Source: JAOSJT01 sp035362335
Lineage (GTDB): Bacteria > Bacteroidota > Ignavibacteria > SZUA-365
Assembly: GCA_035362335.1 (NCBI GenBank)
Contig: DAOSDL010000001.1
Span: 228,392 to 292,391 of the forward strand
Direction of reading: 5' to 3'
Length of the DNA: 64,000 nucleotides
The translations under genes and the position numbers were made by a program. Shown one piece after another: positions 7,942-15,886 of this stretch. The notes beneath the pieces were generated by a model. It did not search any database. It saw only the letters and a program-made list of their open reading frames with translations, and was not told the DNA's origin. Each line of letters opens with the position of its first letter. Within the stretch, counting starts at the first letter, position 1.

Positions 7942-9015
7942 ATGCCCGGACTTCGCCTCCTCATTCTCCTTGCATTGCTTTCGATGCTGTCCATCAGCGC
8001 GACCGCGCAGCAACAGCAGGAAGACAGCCTGACCTTCGAGTACTTTCCCTTCGCCATGTACGACACTGATGTGGGAGTGGGCGCGGGCGTCAAGACTGTG
8101 CTGCGCCACGGCCTGGGCTTGCGCGAGTCCTTCGATCTGTTGCTCTTCGCAAGCTCCAAAGGCGAGCGCCTCGTGCGCCTCGGCATTTCCTGGCCCGATG
8201 CGGAATTGCGCCAGGGCAGCACGTATGATATCGCGCTCGATCTGCTCTTCGATTACGACAAAATGATTCACACCACCTATTATGGCGTCGGACCCGGCGC
8301 GCGTTTCGAGGATCGCGAGGTGTACACCTCCGAACCGATACTGCTGCGTGCGGGACTGAGCCGGGGCTTCACCGCCGAAATGGTGGGCACAGTGCAGGCG
8401 AAGTTCGAGCGGATCTGGTCCTACGGCTTTGCCGGCGACAGCCGTTTGCGCGACGCCGCGCGCAACGCCAGCACCTCGGATCAATTTTCGCTGATGGCGC
8501 AATGGCGCTACGACACGCGCAACAGCGTGCTGCACACATCGCGAGGCATGGTGATTCAGATGGAACTGGAGCAGGCGCTGGACGTGGGTGCGCATGCAGG
8601 TGAATGGACGCGCGTGGGCGCATTGGCGCAGTATTACACCATGCTGGCATCCACCGTGCTGGCCGGGCGTGCGATACTGCAGCACATGGAGGGAGAGGAC
8701 ATCCCCGTGCAACAGCTCCTGTCCATCGGTGGCAACAGCACGGTGCGGGGCTTGCCCGACAACCGCTTCCTCGATCAATCTTCGCTTGTGGTGAATGTGG
8801 AATGGCGCGTGCCGCTGTGGTGGAAATTCGGCGCGATACTCGGTGTGGATGCTGGCGCGGTGGAGCGCAGCGCGGACAGACTGCCAGCGGCGCGATGGAA
8901 TGTCACGCCCGTGGCGGGTTTGCGCCTGGCTTTCGAAACCTTCGTGGTGCGTGGCGATGTGGGATGGAGTCCCGACGCCGTGGGCGTGTATCTGAACTTC
9001 GGGCAGGTGTTCTGA
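7942..9015 (+). CDS. BamA/TamA-family (surface antigen D15) outer-membrane beta-barrel protein
   Basis: 357 residues. A signal peptide (LRLLILLALLSMLSISATAQ) is followed directly by barrel sequence; there are no POTRA domains, so this is a short barrel-only member. The family signature is visible as IGGNSTVRGLPDNRFLDQS, the counterpart of the conserved VRGF loop, followed by amphipathic strands. It ends in a C-terminal phenylalanine, typical of outer-membrane barrels. ATG 7942 is chosen for the GGAG 6-7 bases upstream and because the signal peptide starts there; the frame extends further upstream without support. It may take part in protein or lipid handling at the outer membrane, but the substrate is unknown. 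Confidence 0.82.
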   Translation: MPGLRLLILLALLSMLSISATAQQQQEDSLTFEYFPFAMYDTDVGVGAGVKTVLRHGLGLRESFDLLLFASSKGERLVRLGISWPDAELRQGSTYDIALDLLFDYDKMIHTTYYGVGPGARFEDREVYTSEPILLRAGLSRGFTAEMVGTVQAKFERIWSYGFAGDSRLRDAARNASTSDQFSLMAQWRYDTRNSVLHTSRGMVIQMELEQALDVGAHAGEWTRVGALAQYYTMLASTVLAGRAILQHMEGEDIPVQQLLSIGGNSTVRGLPDNRFLDQSSLVVNVEWRVPLWWKFGAILGVDAGAVERSADRLPAARWNVTPVAGLRLAFETFVVRGDVGWSPDAVGVYLNFGQVF

Positions 9016-9112
9016 GGCGGCGAGCACACGTCACAGCCGCGACGCCAAAGGAAGCGGGGAGCGCCGCGTTTCAGGCGCACATAGCGGAGCAATACGTCGG
9101 AAATTCGGGGCG

Positions 9113-9418
9113 CTATCCGGCGCGCAGTTTTTCTTCCACCGAACGCACCTTGTCGTCCATGCTCTGCGCGCGGTCGGTGCGTGTGCCGTATTTCAGTACG
9201 CAGGTGATGCGCGGTGCGCCCATCTCGTGCACAACTTCCTGGCAGCGCTTGATTGCGGCGAACACTTCGTCCCACTCGCCCTCGATGTTGGTGCCGTAGG
9301 CGTGGAGTTGTATCGTGAGCCCCGCATCCCGGAGAATACGTTCACAGGCGGCGATATAGTTCGAAACGGACAGTCCCACTCCGATGGGGACGATGGTGAG
9401 ATCGGCGATGACGTGCAT
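9113..9418 (-). CDS. Thiamine-binding-like protein, MTH1187/UPF0045 family
   Basis: 101 residues beginning MHVIADLTIVPIGVG, with SVSNYIAACERIL and the YGTNIEGEWDEVFAAIK segment typical of the UPF0045/MTH1187 family, small ferredoxin-like oligomers some of which bind thiamine or hydroxymethylpyrimidine. An open frame continues upstream into the preceding gene but only this segment looks like protein, so ATG 9418 is chosen. It lies 26 bp downstream of the DUF4175-like gene and probably belongs to its transcript. Confidence 0.85.
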   Translation of the reverse strand: MHVIADLTIVPIGVGLSVSNYIAACERILRDAGLTIQLHAYGTNIEGEWDEVFAAIKRCQEVVHEMGAPRITCVLKYGTRTDRAQSMDDKVRSVEEKLRAG

Positions 9419-9444
9419 GGTGTTCGCGTGCTGTTGCTGAGGGA

Positions 9445-12400
9445 TTACTTTCCTTCCACCACGGGAGCGATGGCTTCGAAATACTTCCGGATGAGTTGCT
9501 CGTAGTCGCGGGAGTAGCCTTCGTTCACCGCGCGCTGGAGATCGCGTTGCAGCCCTGGTTTGGCTTCCATGAGCGAGGGATCGAGGCGGCCCGGGCTGCG
9601 GCGGGTGATATCTTCGCCGCTGCGGGAGCGCCGTTGCTTTTCCCAATCGCGTTCGCGCATGGAGCGCGACGCATCGAGCAGGCGCGAGAGAATGCGTTCC
9701 TGCTTCTGAATGGTGTTGGGATTCACGTTGCTCTGCTGCATGTCGCGCACCACTTCCTGCATATCCTGTGCAACGCGGTCGAGATCGCCGAGCAGACGCC
9801 GGCCTTCCTCGCTTTTTTTCGCTTCCTTGTTCAATTCCTCCAGGGATTTCTGCATGGCCTGTTGCTGCACCATCATGCGTTGCATCTGCTGCGCTTGCTG
9901 CTGCGACATACCGCCCTGTTGCGGCGAGGGCATACCCTGATTGATGCTGGCCTGTTGCTGCGCCATTTGCCGCAATTGCTGCATCATGGAGCCGCCCTGC
10001 GAGCTGCCGGATTGCGATGATTGTTGCAGGCCTTGCGAGAGCTGCTTGGCCGCTTCGTTCAATTCGGCCATGGCGCCGCCCTGCTGATCGCCACCGGAGC
10101 GTTTGTCGCGGTTCTGCATGCTCTGCAGGGATTCCTGCATTTTCTTCATGGCTTTGCCGAGGTGCTCCGCCATTTGCTGATTCACGGCGAAGGTTTTCTT
10201 GGCCAGTTCCATCAATTCGTTGCCGGTCTGGCTCAGCTGTTCCATGAGGCGGGCTTGCTCACGCATGGCTTCGCGATACTGCGGTGAATTTTCCGGGAGT
10301 TTGTCCACGCGATTTTTCAGATCCTCCTGCCGCTTGGAGAGGTCGAGCGTTTCCTTGAGCGCTTTCTGAAAGGCGCGCTGCACCATTTTCTGCATATCGC
10401 TGCTCATTTTCTTTTTCACCTGCTCCATCTTTTTCTGCAGCTTGCGCAGTTGCTCGGCATTCTTTTTCTGCTGCTTCGAGGCGCCCTGGCAATTGCCACC
10501 CTGGCACATGCTGGCGGAATTGTTCATTTCCTGCTGCATTTGCGAGAGGTTCATTTCGGACATCGCCTCGTTCATTTCATCCAGCGGCATTTCCTGAGGG
10601 AATTCCTCCATTTTTTTCTGCAAATCCGCCATCTCGCGTTGCATGGCCTCGGTTTGCTGCTGCAAGTCGCGCTGTTCCTTGGCGAGCTGGTCGAGCTGTT
10701 GCTGATCCTTCGGATCCGCCTGTTCGGTGCGATTGGCGAGATCCTCTTGTTTGGCAGCCAATTCCTCGGAGCGTTTGGTGAGTTCATCCACCTTCTGCTC
10801 GATTTGAATGCGCTTGAGCAAATCTATGGTGCGCTCGATGTTCTTGCGGAACTGCTCCTCGTTGAAGGTGAATTTCTCGAGCGCCTCTTTCATTTGCTCG
10901 GGGCTCATCTGCTTCATCATCTCGTTCATGCGCTGCTGCATCTCGCGGAGTTCCGGAGTGTCCACTTCGCGCATCAATTCTTGCAGCTCCTCGTACTTTT
11001 TCACCGTCTCTTCGGAGATGACGTTCTGCTTTTGCAGATCCTGTTTCAGGTCGGTGAGTTCCTCGTTGACGCGCTGCACTTCCTTCATCATGTCCTGCTG
11101 GCGCTTCGTCAACTCCTCCATCTTCTTCTGCTGTTGCCAGCTCAGTTTCTCGGCATTCTGCTGCTTGAGTTCCTGCTGGAGTTTTTCCATCTCCCGCTGC
11201 ACTTCCTCGGCCGCCTTCATCGTTTCCTGCAAGTCCTCGATGGCCTGATCCTGCGTCTTATCCGCGCGCGCGAACACTTCGTCGAGTGAGGGGAGGCGGA
11301 CGGTATAGACCTGGCTGCGTCCGACCTTGGGTCCGCGCACCGCGTCGTTGTCGTACACTTCGACATAGTAACTGACGACATCCTCGGGGACGAGATTGAG
11401 GGCCGAGAGATTCCAGATATACGGGACCTGTTGGTCGAGATCGCGGGAGGCCGGCAGCGGAATGGCTACGCTGGCGTACTGTTCCTGCGGTTGCTCGTAG
11501 CGCGAGGCGGAAAGACGATAGCGCAGCACCATGCGCGAGAAGCCGTAGTCGTCGGCGATGCGCATGAGCATGGGGAGGCGCATGCTTTCATCGATGGTGC
11601 CATTCATGCCGGGCTCGAGTACTTCAACGATGGGCGAGAGATCGGGCTGGAGCTGAATGGCATATTCCACCGGGCTGGCGTTGGCTATGCCCGATGCGTC
11701 GTACACCTGTACGCGATAGGAGCCGTCGCGACGCGGCGTGAAATCCACGCTGCCTTTATTGCCCTGCACGCGTCCGGCCACCACCTGGCTGTCGTTGAGC
11801 AGCACCTGCGCACGGGCGACGTCCTTGTTGAACTGCAATTGCAGCGAGACACGCGTGCCGGCGGGAGCACTCACGTCGCCCACATTATCGTCGAGGTATT
11901 TCGCGGGAATGCGCGTGTAGGCGGGGTAGGTGAGCTTGACGCGTAGGTTGCGGACGAAGGGGCGGTCCACCACAGTGATGCGATACTGCTTGCTACGATA
12001 GCCGGCGGCCTCGGCGTAATACACCATGGAGCGGCGCAGACTCTTGAGCACATGTGCCGCTCGTCCGCTGCTGTCGGGCACGCCAGCGACCACGTCGAAT
12101 TCCTCCTGTCCTTCTTCCTTCAGATGGAAGGTGATATCCTGACGCACGCGTGCGCTGGTGCTGGCAGAGAGCTCGATGCTCTCGCCTTTCACCGCATCGA
12201 TGTCGCCGGGGCGCACGTCGAAGCTGAACGGTGCCGGCGGGGCGAAGTCGGAGCGGAACTGGAACAGCCGTCCCACGGCAGCCGGCAAGGTGTCGGGCAG
12301 CGTGAGGGCGAAGGCCGCGAACGCCAGAGCCGCGACGGCGGCGATGCGCAAGGAACGCCGGAAAGGCCGCGCATCCACCACCGGCTCGAGATCGAGCGAT

Positions 12401-12846
12401 GAGAACGTATCGGCGACATCGCGGAATCCCGCATCCACGAGTGCGGGAGAAAAGGGTGGATCGGGTGTACCCTGCAGCTCACGCACCACCTGCATGGCAT
12501 CGAGCAGGCGATCTTTCACGTTCGGGAAATGCGCCCCCACCTGCAGTGCGATCGCATCGTCCGATTTGCGCAGCCGTGCGGACCAGCGGCGGTACAGCGG
12601 TGGCATGAGAAAGGAGCCCAGTGCGGCCAGCATGACCACGAGCATGAGCGCGAACAGTGTGGTTCGGCTGTCCACGTCCAGATAGAACAGCGCTTCGACA
12701 AGTGCGGAAGCCAGCAGTATGACGAGAATGGCCGCGGCGGAAATCAGCGCGCCCCGCAGCACGGCGTAGCGCTCCTCGCGTGCGCGTACGCCACGCAGCG
12801 CGCCGAGAATGCGTTGATACTGTGTGAGCGTGGATGTATCGGCCAT
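9445..12846 (-). CDS. Large DUF4175-like membrane protein with long coiled coil
   Basis: 1,133 residues. Two membrane helices near the N-terminus (about 28-50 and 63-83) and a third at about 168-188 are followed by beta-rich extracytoplasmic-looking sequence to about 500, then a very long Glu/Gln/Lys/Met-rich coiled coil (about 530-850), and a low-complexity Gln/Met/Ser tail with repeated MAQQQ- and MQRM-like stretches. This matches DUF4175-type proteins of unknown function. AAAGG lies 8 bases before the ATG. It begins 12 bp after the DUF4159 gene. In related genomes DUF4159 and DUF4175 genes are often near MoxR/DUF58 (Bat-like) genes, which are absent here. Confidence 0.75.
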   Translation of the reverse strand: MADTSTLTQYQRILGALRGVRAREERYAVLRGALISAAAILVILLASALVEALFYLDVDSRTTLFALMLVVMLAALGSFLMPPLYRRWSARLRKSDDAIALQVGAHFPNVKDRLLDAMQVVRELQGTPDPPFSPALVDAGFRDVADTFSSLDLEPVVDARPFRRSLRIAAVAALAFAAFALTLPDTLPAAVGRLFQFRSDFAPPAPFSFDVRPGDIDAVKGESIELSASTSARVRQDITFHLKEEGQEEFDVVAGVPDSSGRAAHVLKSLRRSMVYYAEAAGYRSKQYRITVVDRPFVRNLRVKLTYPAYTRIPAKYLDDNVGDVSAPAGTRVSLQLQFNKDVARAQVLLNDSQVVAGRVQGNKGSVDFTPRRDGSYRVQVYDASGIANASPVEYAIQLQPDLSPIVEVLEPGMNGTIDESMRLPMLMRIADDYGFSRMVLRYRLSASRYEQPQEQYASVAIPLPASRDLDQQVPYIWNLSALNLVPEDVVSYYVEVYDNDAVRGPKVGRSQVYTVRLPSLDEVFARADKTQDQAIEDLQETMKAAEEVQREMEKLQQELKQQNAEKLSWQQQKKMEELTKRQQDMMKEVQRVNEELTDLKQDLQKQNVISEETVKKYEELQELMREVDTPELREMQQRMNEMMKQMSPEQMKEALEKFTFNEEQFRKNIERTIDLLKRIQIEQKVDELTKRSEELAAKQEDLANRTEQADPKDQQQLDQLAKEQRDLQQQTEAMQREMADLQKKMEEFPQEMPLDEMNEAMSEMNLSQMQQEMNNSASMCQGGNCQGASKQQKKNAEQLRKLQKKMEQVKKKMSSDMQKMVQRAFQKALKETLDLSKRQEDLKNRVDKLPENSPQYREAMREQARLMEQLSQTGNELMELAKKTFAVNQQMAEHLGKAMKKMQESLQSMQNRDKRSGGDQQGGAMAELNEAAKQLSQGLQQSSQSGSSQGGSMMQQLRQMAQQQASINQGMPSPQQGGMSQQQAQQMQRMMVQQQAMQKSLEELNKEAKKSEEGRRLLGDLDRVAQDMQEVVRDMQQSNVNPNTIQKQERILSRLLDASRSMRERDWEKQRRSRSGEDITRRSPGRLDPSLMEAKPGLQRDLQRAVNEGYSRDYEQLIRKYFEAIAPVVEGK

Positions 12847-12858
12847 GGCGATGCCTTT

Positions 12859-13620
12859 CTACTGCGTCAAAGCGAAAACAATGATATTCAGGCCCATCTG
12901 CAAAGCCTTGAGGCGCACTTCCTCGGGATTCTTGTGCACGTCGGCGTCGGCCCAGCCGTCGGCGAGATTCGTTTCGTAGGTGTAGTACAGCACGAGACGT
13001 CCCTCGTGGAAGATGCCGAAGCCCTGAGGAGGTTTGTTGTCGTGCTCGTGGATTTTCGGCAAACCGTTCGGGAAGGAAAAATGCGCGTGGTAAATGGGAT
13101 GGTCGAAGGGCAATTCGACCAGTTCGCGATCGGGGAACACTTTCTTGAGTTCACGCCGGAAGGGCTTGTCGAAGCCGTAGTCGTCGTCGACGTAGAGAAA
13201 GCCCCCGTTCTCGAGGTAATGCCGGAGATTCGCCGCTTCGCGATCGCTGAGATTGATGCTGCCGTGCGCGGTCATGAAGGCGAAGGGATAATCGAAGAGC
13301 CGCTCGCTGCCGACTTCCACGATTTCCTCGGTTTTCACATTCACCTCGATGCGCGTGTTCTGCTTGAGAAAGCGCAGCATGTTGAACTCGGAGGACGGGT
13401 CGTTGTACCAATCGCCGCCGCCGTTGAATTTCACGCGGGCAATGACAAAAGCGCTGTTCTTGCGCGGCGTGCCCTGTGCCCATGCATCGAGACCGATGAG
13501 GTGGCACATGCCGAAGAAGAGCAGCAGAACAGCAACGGTGCGAACGCCGCATGCTCCGACGGCGCGGGGCCGCGGGCAGGTGGAGACGTGCATGGTGGAA
13601 TGCGAAAGGTGGCGAATCAT
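12859..13620 (-). CDS. Exported DUF4159 domain protein
   Basis: About 253 residues. A hydrophobic stretch near residue 30 is probably a signal peptide, followed by a DUF4159 domain: FVIARVKFNGGGDWYND, FMTAHGSINLSDREAANLRHYLENGG, FLYVDDDYGF and ELPFDHPIYHAHFSF. The fold is thought to be class-I glutamine-amidotransferase-like, with no known activity. ATG 13620 is used; ATGs at 13638 and 13593 are alternatives, and none has a strong ribosome binding site. It is the first gene of the DUF4159-DUF4175-MTH1187 operon. Confidence 0.78.
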   Translation of the reverse strand: MIRHLSHSTMHVSTCPRPRAVGACGVRTVAVLLLFFGMCHLIGLDAWAQGTPRKNSAFVIARVKFNGGGDWYNDPSSEFNMLRFLKQNTRIEVNVKTEEIVEVGSERLFDYPFAFMTAHGSINLSDREAANLRHYLENGGFLYVDDDYGFDKPFRRELKKVFPDRELVELPFDHPIYHAHFSFPNGLPKIHEHDNKPPQGFGIFHEGRLVLYYTYETNLADGWADADVHKNPEEVRLKALQMGLNIIVFALTQ

Positions 13621-13873
13621 AGTCGGAAAAGTTACCATGCCACCACGTATGGAGCAAGGCGAATACTCGGTACATCGCAGCGGCCGGGAAGGTCGCGTGC
13701 AACGGGTCCGGCGCGGGCTGATTTCGAGTGACGCGTTATGGGAACGGCGGCAGTTGCTTTTTCCGCACAATGTTAGCCCCGCTACTTCATGCCGCGATGC
13801 ACGGCACCTGCTATTGCATGTTCAAAATCCGATGGTTAGATTCCCCTGTCCGCCCACTATGCCCGGTGCGCAC

Positions 13874-14275
13874 ATGAAGGATTTTTCCATCAAGAAACTG
13901 TATTACTCGATCAGCGAAGTCAGCAAGATCACCAACCTCGAACAGTATGTGCTGAGGTATTGGGAATCCGAATTCGATGAGCTCAAGCCCGCGAAAAACC
14001 GGGCCGGGAATCGTATTTACACGAACAAGGACATACAGCTCATCCTGTTCATCAAGAAGCTGCTGCGCGACGAGCGCTACACGATTGAAGGCGCCAAGCA
14101 GGTGCTCAAGACCTACTCGCCCGGCAGCGACGCGGATTTCGGTCGCGAGGAGGATGCGGTGGAGCAGAATCCCGCGCAGACGGCCTTGATCTTCGAGCCC
14201 GAAGGACAGCTGCGCAGCGATTTGCTCAAGCTGCGGCAATTCCTCGAGGATTTGCGCGAGCGCATTCGCGCGTGA
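13874..14275 (+). CDS. MerR-family transcriptional regulator
   Basis: 133 residues. The N-terminal winged helix-turn-helix reads YYSISEVSKIT, LEQYVLRYWESEF, KNRAGNRIYTNKDI, as in the MerR_1 family. The C-terminal half is short, without the cysteines of metal sensors, and ends in a Leu/Arg-rich helix that could dimerise. This form resembles the conserved MerR protein found in Bacteroidota/Chlorobiota, so a housekeeping role is possible; targets are unknown. ATG 13874 is used, with an ATG five codons upstream also possible. It directly precedes the tRNA-Pro gene. Confidence 0.85.
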   Translation: MKDFSIKKLYYSISEVSKITNLEQYVLRYWESEFDELKPAKNRAGNRIYTNKDIQLILFIKKLLRDERYTIEGAKQVLKTYSPGSDADFGREEDAVEQNPAQTALIFEPEGQLRSDLLKLRQFLEDLRERIRA

Positions 14276-14303
14276 AGCTGGTGTTTTTCGGGAGAGTTTT
14301 TCG

Positions 14304-14310
14304 TATATTG
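14304..14310 (+). promoter_or_regulatory. Probable -10 element of tRNA-Pro
   Basis: TATATTG lies 26 bp before the tRNA 5' end, the distance expected for a short tRNA leader, and is preceded by T-rich sequence. Confidence 0.4.
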
Positions 14311-14335
14311 GAAATCTCGCCTCCGGGCGATGGAC

Positions 14336-14409
<74 letters not shown>

Positions 14410-14428
14410 CACAGCGACAGAATGCGGA

Positions 14429-14460
14429 AAACAGCACGTGCCCCGTGCTGTTTTTCTTTT
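14429..14460. terminator. Rho-independent terminator after tRNA-Pro
   Basis: An ACAGCACG/CGTGCTGT stem with a 5-base loop is followed by TTTTCTTTT. An AAAA run on the left side means it can also end the minus-strand rnhC transcript, whose stop is at 14464. Confidence 0.85.
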
Positions 14461-14463
14461 CCC

Positions 14464-15399
14464 CTACCCCTTGATCAGGCGCGAGCTGCGGAAGTGCAGT
14501 TTCGCGTAATCGCGCAGGGCCGCCCAGCCGTGGGTGCGTACGATGTGCGTTCCCGCTGCTGCGATTCCTCGTTCGTCCGAGGCGCCGAGCGGGAGCGCAT
14601 GCCCGCACTGCTGTTCGAGTTGTTTCATGCGTCGCACGAATTCGTCGCGCGCGAGCACCGAGGCGGCGGCGACGGCGGGATCGGCCTCGGCGCGCACGTG
14701 CTGATGCACTTTGATACCGCGACCGAGGGGAAGCAATGCGCGCTCGATGACGTGTTCGCCGGCGAATTTATCACAGATGGCGTGTGCGGCCGAACATCCG
14801 GCTTCGAGCAGATTTTCGATGCAGCGCGCATGCATCCACGCGAGAATACGCTGGGAATTTTTGCCAAAGCTCGTGCCTTCCATGAAGGTGTTGTATTTGG
14901 CCGGCGGCACAACCACCACGGTGCAGCGTTCGCCGCAGATTTCCCGCACCTTGCGTGCGGCGATGGTGATACGCTCGGCGCTCAGTTCCTTGCTGTCGCG
15001 CAGCAGCGCGCTCTTCAGTTTCAGCAAATCCTCGGGCGTGACACAGACGCCCGCGGCGACCAATGGTCCGAAGTAATCGCCTTTGCCCGATTCATCCACG
15101 CCAATCCAGGTCGTGATATTCGACGGGAGGAAGGCGCTCGCGAGGGGCTCGCTGCCGTGGAGTTGTAGCTCGACGCGTTGTCGCAGCGGACTATCCTTGC
15201 CCTGGATTTTGGGTGTGAGATTACCCTTCGCGTTGAAATACACGACCACCTTGACGCTGTCCTTGCCATCGCGCAGCGTGGCCTCGACATTCCAGTCCCG
15301 CGTTTCGATGTCGCCGTGGGACAGCCCTTCGCCGTCACAGGCGGCGAGAATGCGGCGCAGTTCGGCGGTGGCTCGTTGCAGGGCTTCGTGTGTGCTCAT
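14464..15399 (-). CDS. rnhC: Ribonuclease HIII
   Basis: 311 residues. An N-terminal TBP-like substrate-binding domain (about 1-90) precedes the RNase H core. Catalytic acidic residues: D102 and E103 in GVDESGKGDYFGPLV, the aspartate of AICDKFAGE (about 210), and the aspartate of EADPAVAAAS (about 240). GKGDYFGP and the extra N-domain separate HIII from HII. It removes RNA from RNA-DNA hybrids, such as primers and R-loops. ATG 15399 is chosen because the family domain begins there; upstream codons look non-coding. Confidence 0.93.
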   Translation of the reverse strand: MSTHEALQRATAELRRILAACDGEGLSHGDIETRDWNVEATLRDGKDSVKVVVYFNAKGNLTPKIQGKDSPLRQRVELQLHGSEPLASAFLPSNITTWIGVDESGKGDYFGPLVAAGVCVTPEDLLKLKSALLRDSKELSAERITIAARKVREICGERCTVVVVPPAKYNTFMEGTSFGKNSQRILAWMHARCIENLLEAGCSAAHAICDKFAGEHVIERALLPLGRGIKVHQHVRAEADPAVAAASVLARDEFVRRMKQLEQQCGHALPLGASDERGIAAAGTHIVRTHGWAALRDYAKLHFRSSRLIKG

Positions 15400-15523
15400 C
15401 AGAGGTGGATCCGTTGCTGTTTGTGGGCGAACGCTGCAGGGGAAATGTATCAACTCCTGGAGAATTTGTTGCTATTGCCGGGTGTGGCTGTTGCTGAGTT
15501 GGGGACCGGGTTTTTCGGGGCGG

Positions 15524-15853
15524 GCTGAGTGCGTGATACATTTGAAGAGGGCGCGGAGAGCGCCGAGAGCGCGGAGGAATGGTTGAGGGCGCTTCCCGCG
15601 CGCATCCTGCTGGCTGGCTGAGTGCGGGATACATTTGAAGAGATGAAAGAGAGCGGAGAGAGCGGAGAGGAATTGTTGAGGGTGCTTCCCGCTCGAATCC
15701 TGCGGGCTGGCCGAGTGCGTGATACATTCGAAGAGATGAAAGAGAGCGGAGAGAGCGGAGAGGAATTGTTGAGGGTGCGGCCCGCTCGAATCTTGCCGGC
15801 TGGCTGAGAGCGGGATACATTCGAGAAGAGCGCGGAGGATGGGTTGAGGGTGC
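15524..15853. repeat. 93-bp tandem repeat array (about 3.5 units)
   Basis: Units begin at 15524, 15617, 15710 and 15803 (the last truncated at about 50 bp) and each starts G-C-T/C-G-A-G then a GGATACATT- or TGATACATT-like core, then purine-rich GAGAGCGGAGAG, then GAGGGTGC. Units 2 and 3 are nearly identical; unit 1 differs in the purine tract. The period is a multiple of 3, so both strands carry repetitive open frames, but no start, signal or homology makes these convincing genes. Confidence 0.85.
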
Positions 15854-15854
15854 A

Positions 15855-15883
15855 TTGCTCGATTGGGCTTCGGGCCGTATCTT
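15855..15883 (+). promoter_or_regulatory. Promoter-like sequence immediately before the M23 peptidase gene
   Basis: TTGCTC and TATCTT are separated by 17 bp. The -10 box ends only 3 to 6 bases before the two tandem ATG codons, so a transcript from here would be leaderless or nearly so. Confidence 0.35.
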
Positions 15884-15886
15884 TTG

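Larger units (their letters stand above)
15400..15886. other. 487-bp intergenic region with tandem repeats
   Basis: The divergent gap between rnhC (minus) and the M23 peptidase gene (plus). The first about 120 bp presumably hold the rnhC promoter; the rest is the 93-bp repeat array (15524-15853) and a promoter-like sequence immediately before the peptidase start. No gene is supported. Confidence 0.7.

Noticed and set aside
9419..9646. N-terminal extension of the MTH1187-family protein
   Set aside because: It overlaps the end of the DUF4175-like gene and is Arg/Pro-rich; the family begins at the ATG at 9418.
10450..11289. Leu/His-rich plus-strand frame opposite the DUF4175 coiled coil
   Set aside because: It arises from complementing Gln/Glu/Lys codons of the coiled coil; the apparent hydrophobicity is an artefact.
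15524..15853. Possible CRISPR array
   Set aside because: The units are 93 bp directly joined with no unique spacers and there are no cas genes, so these are tandem repeats.
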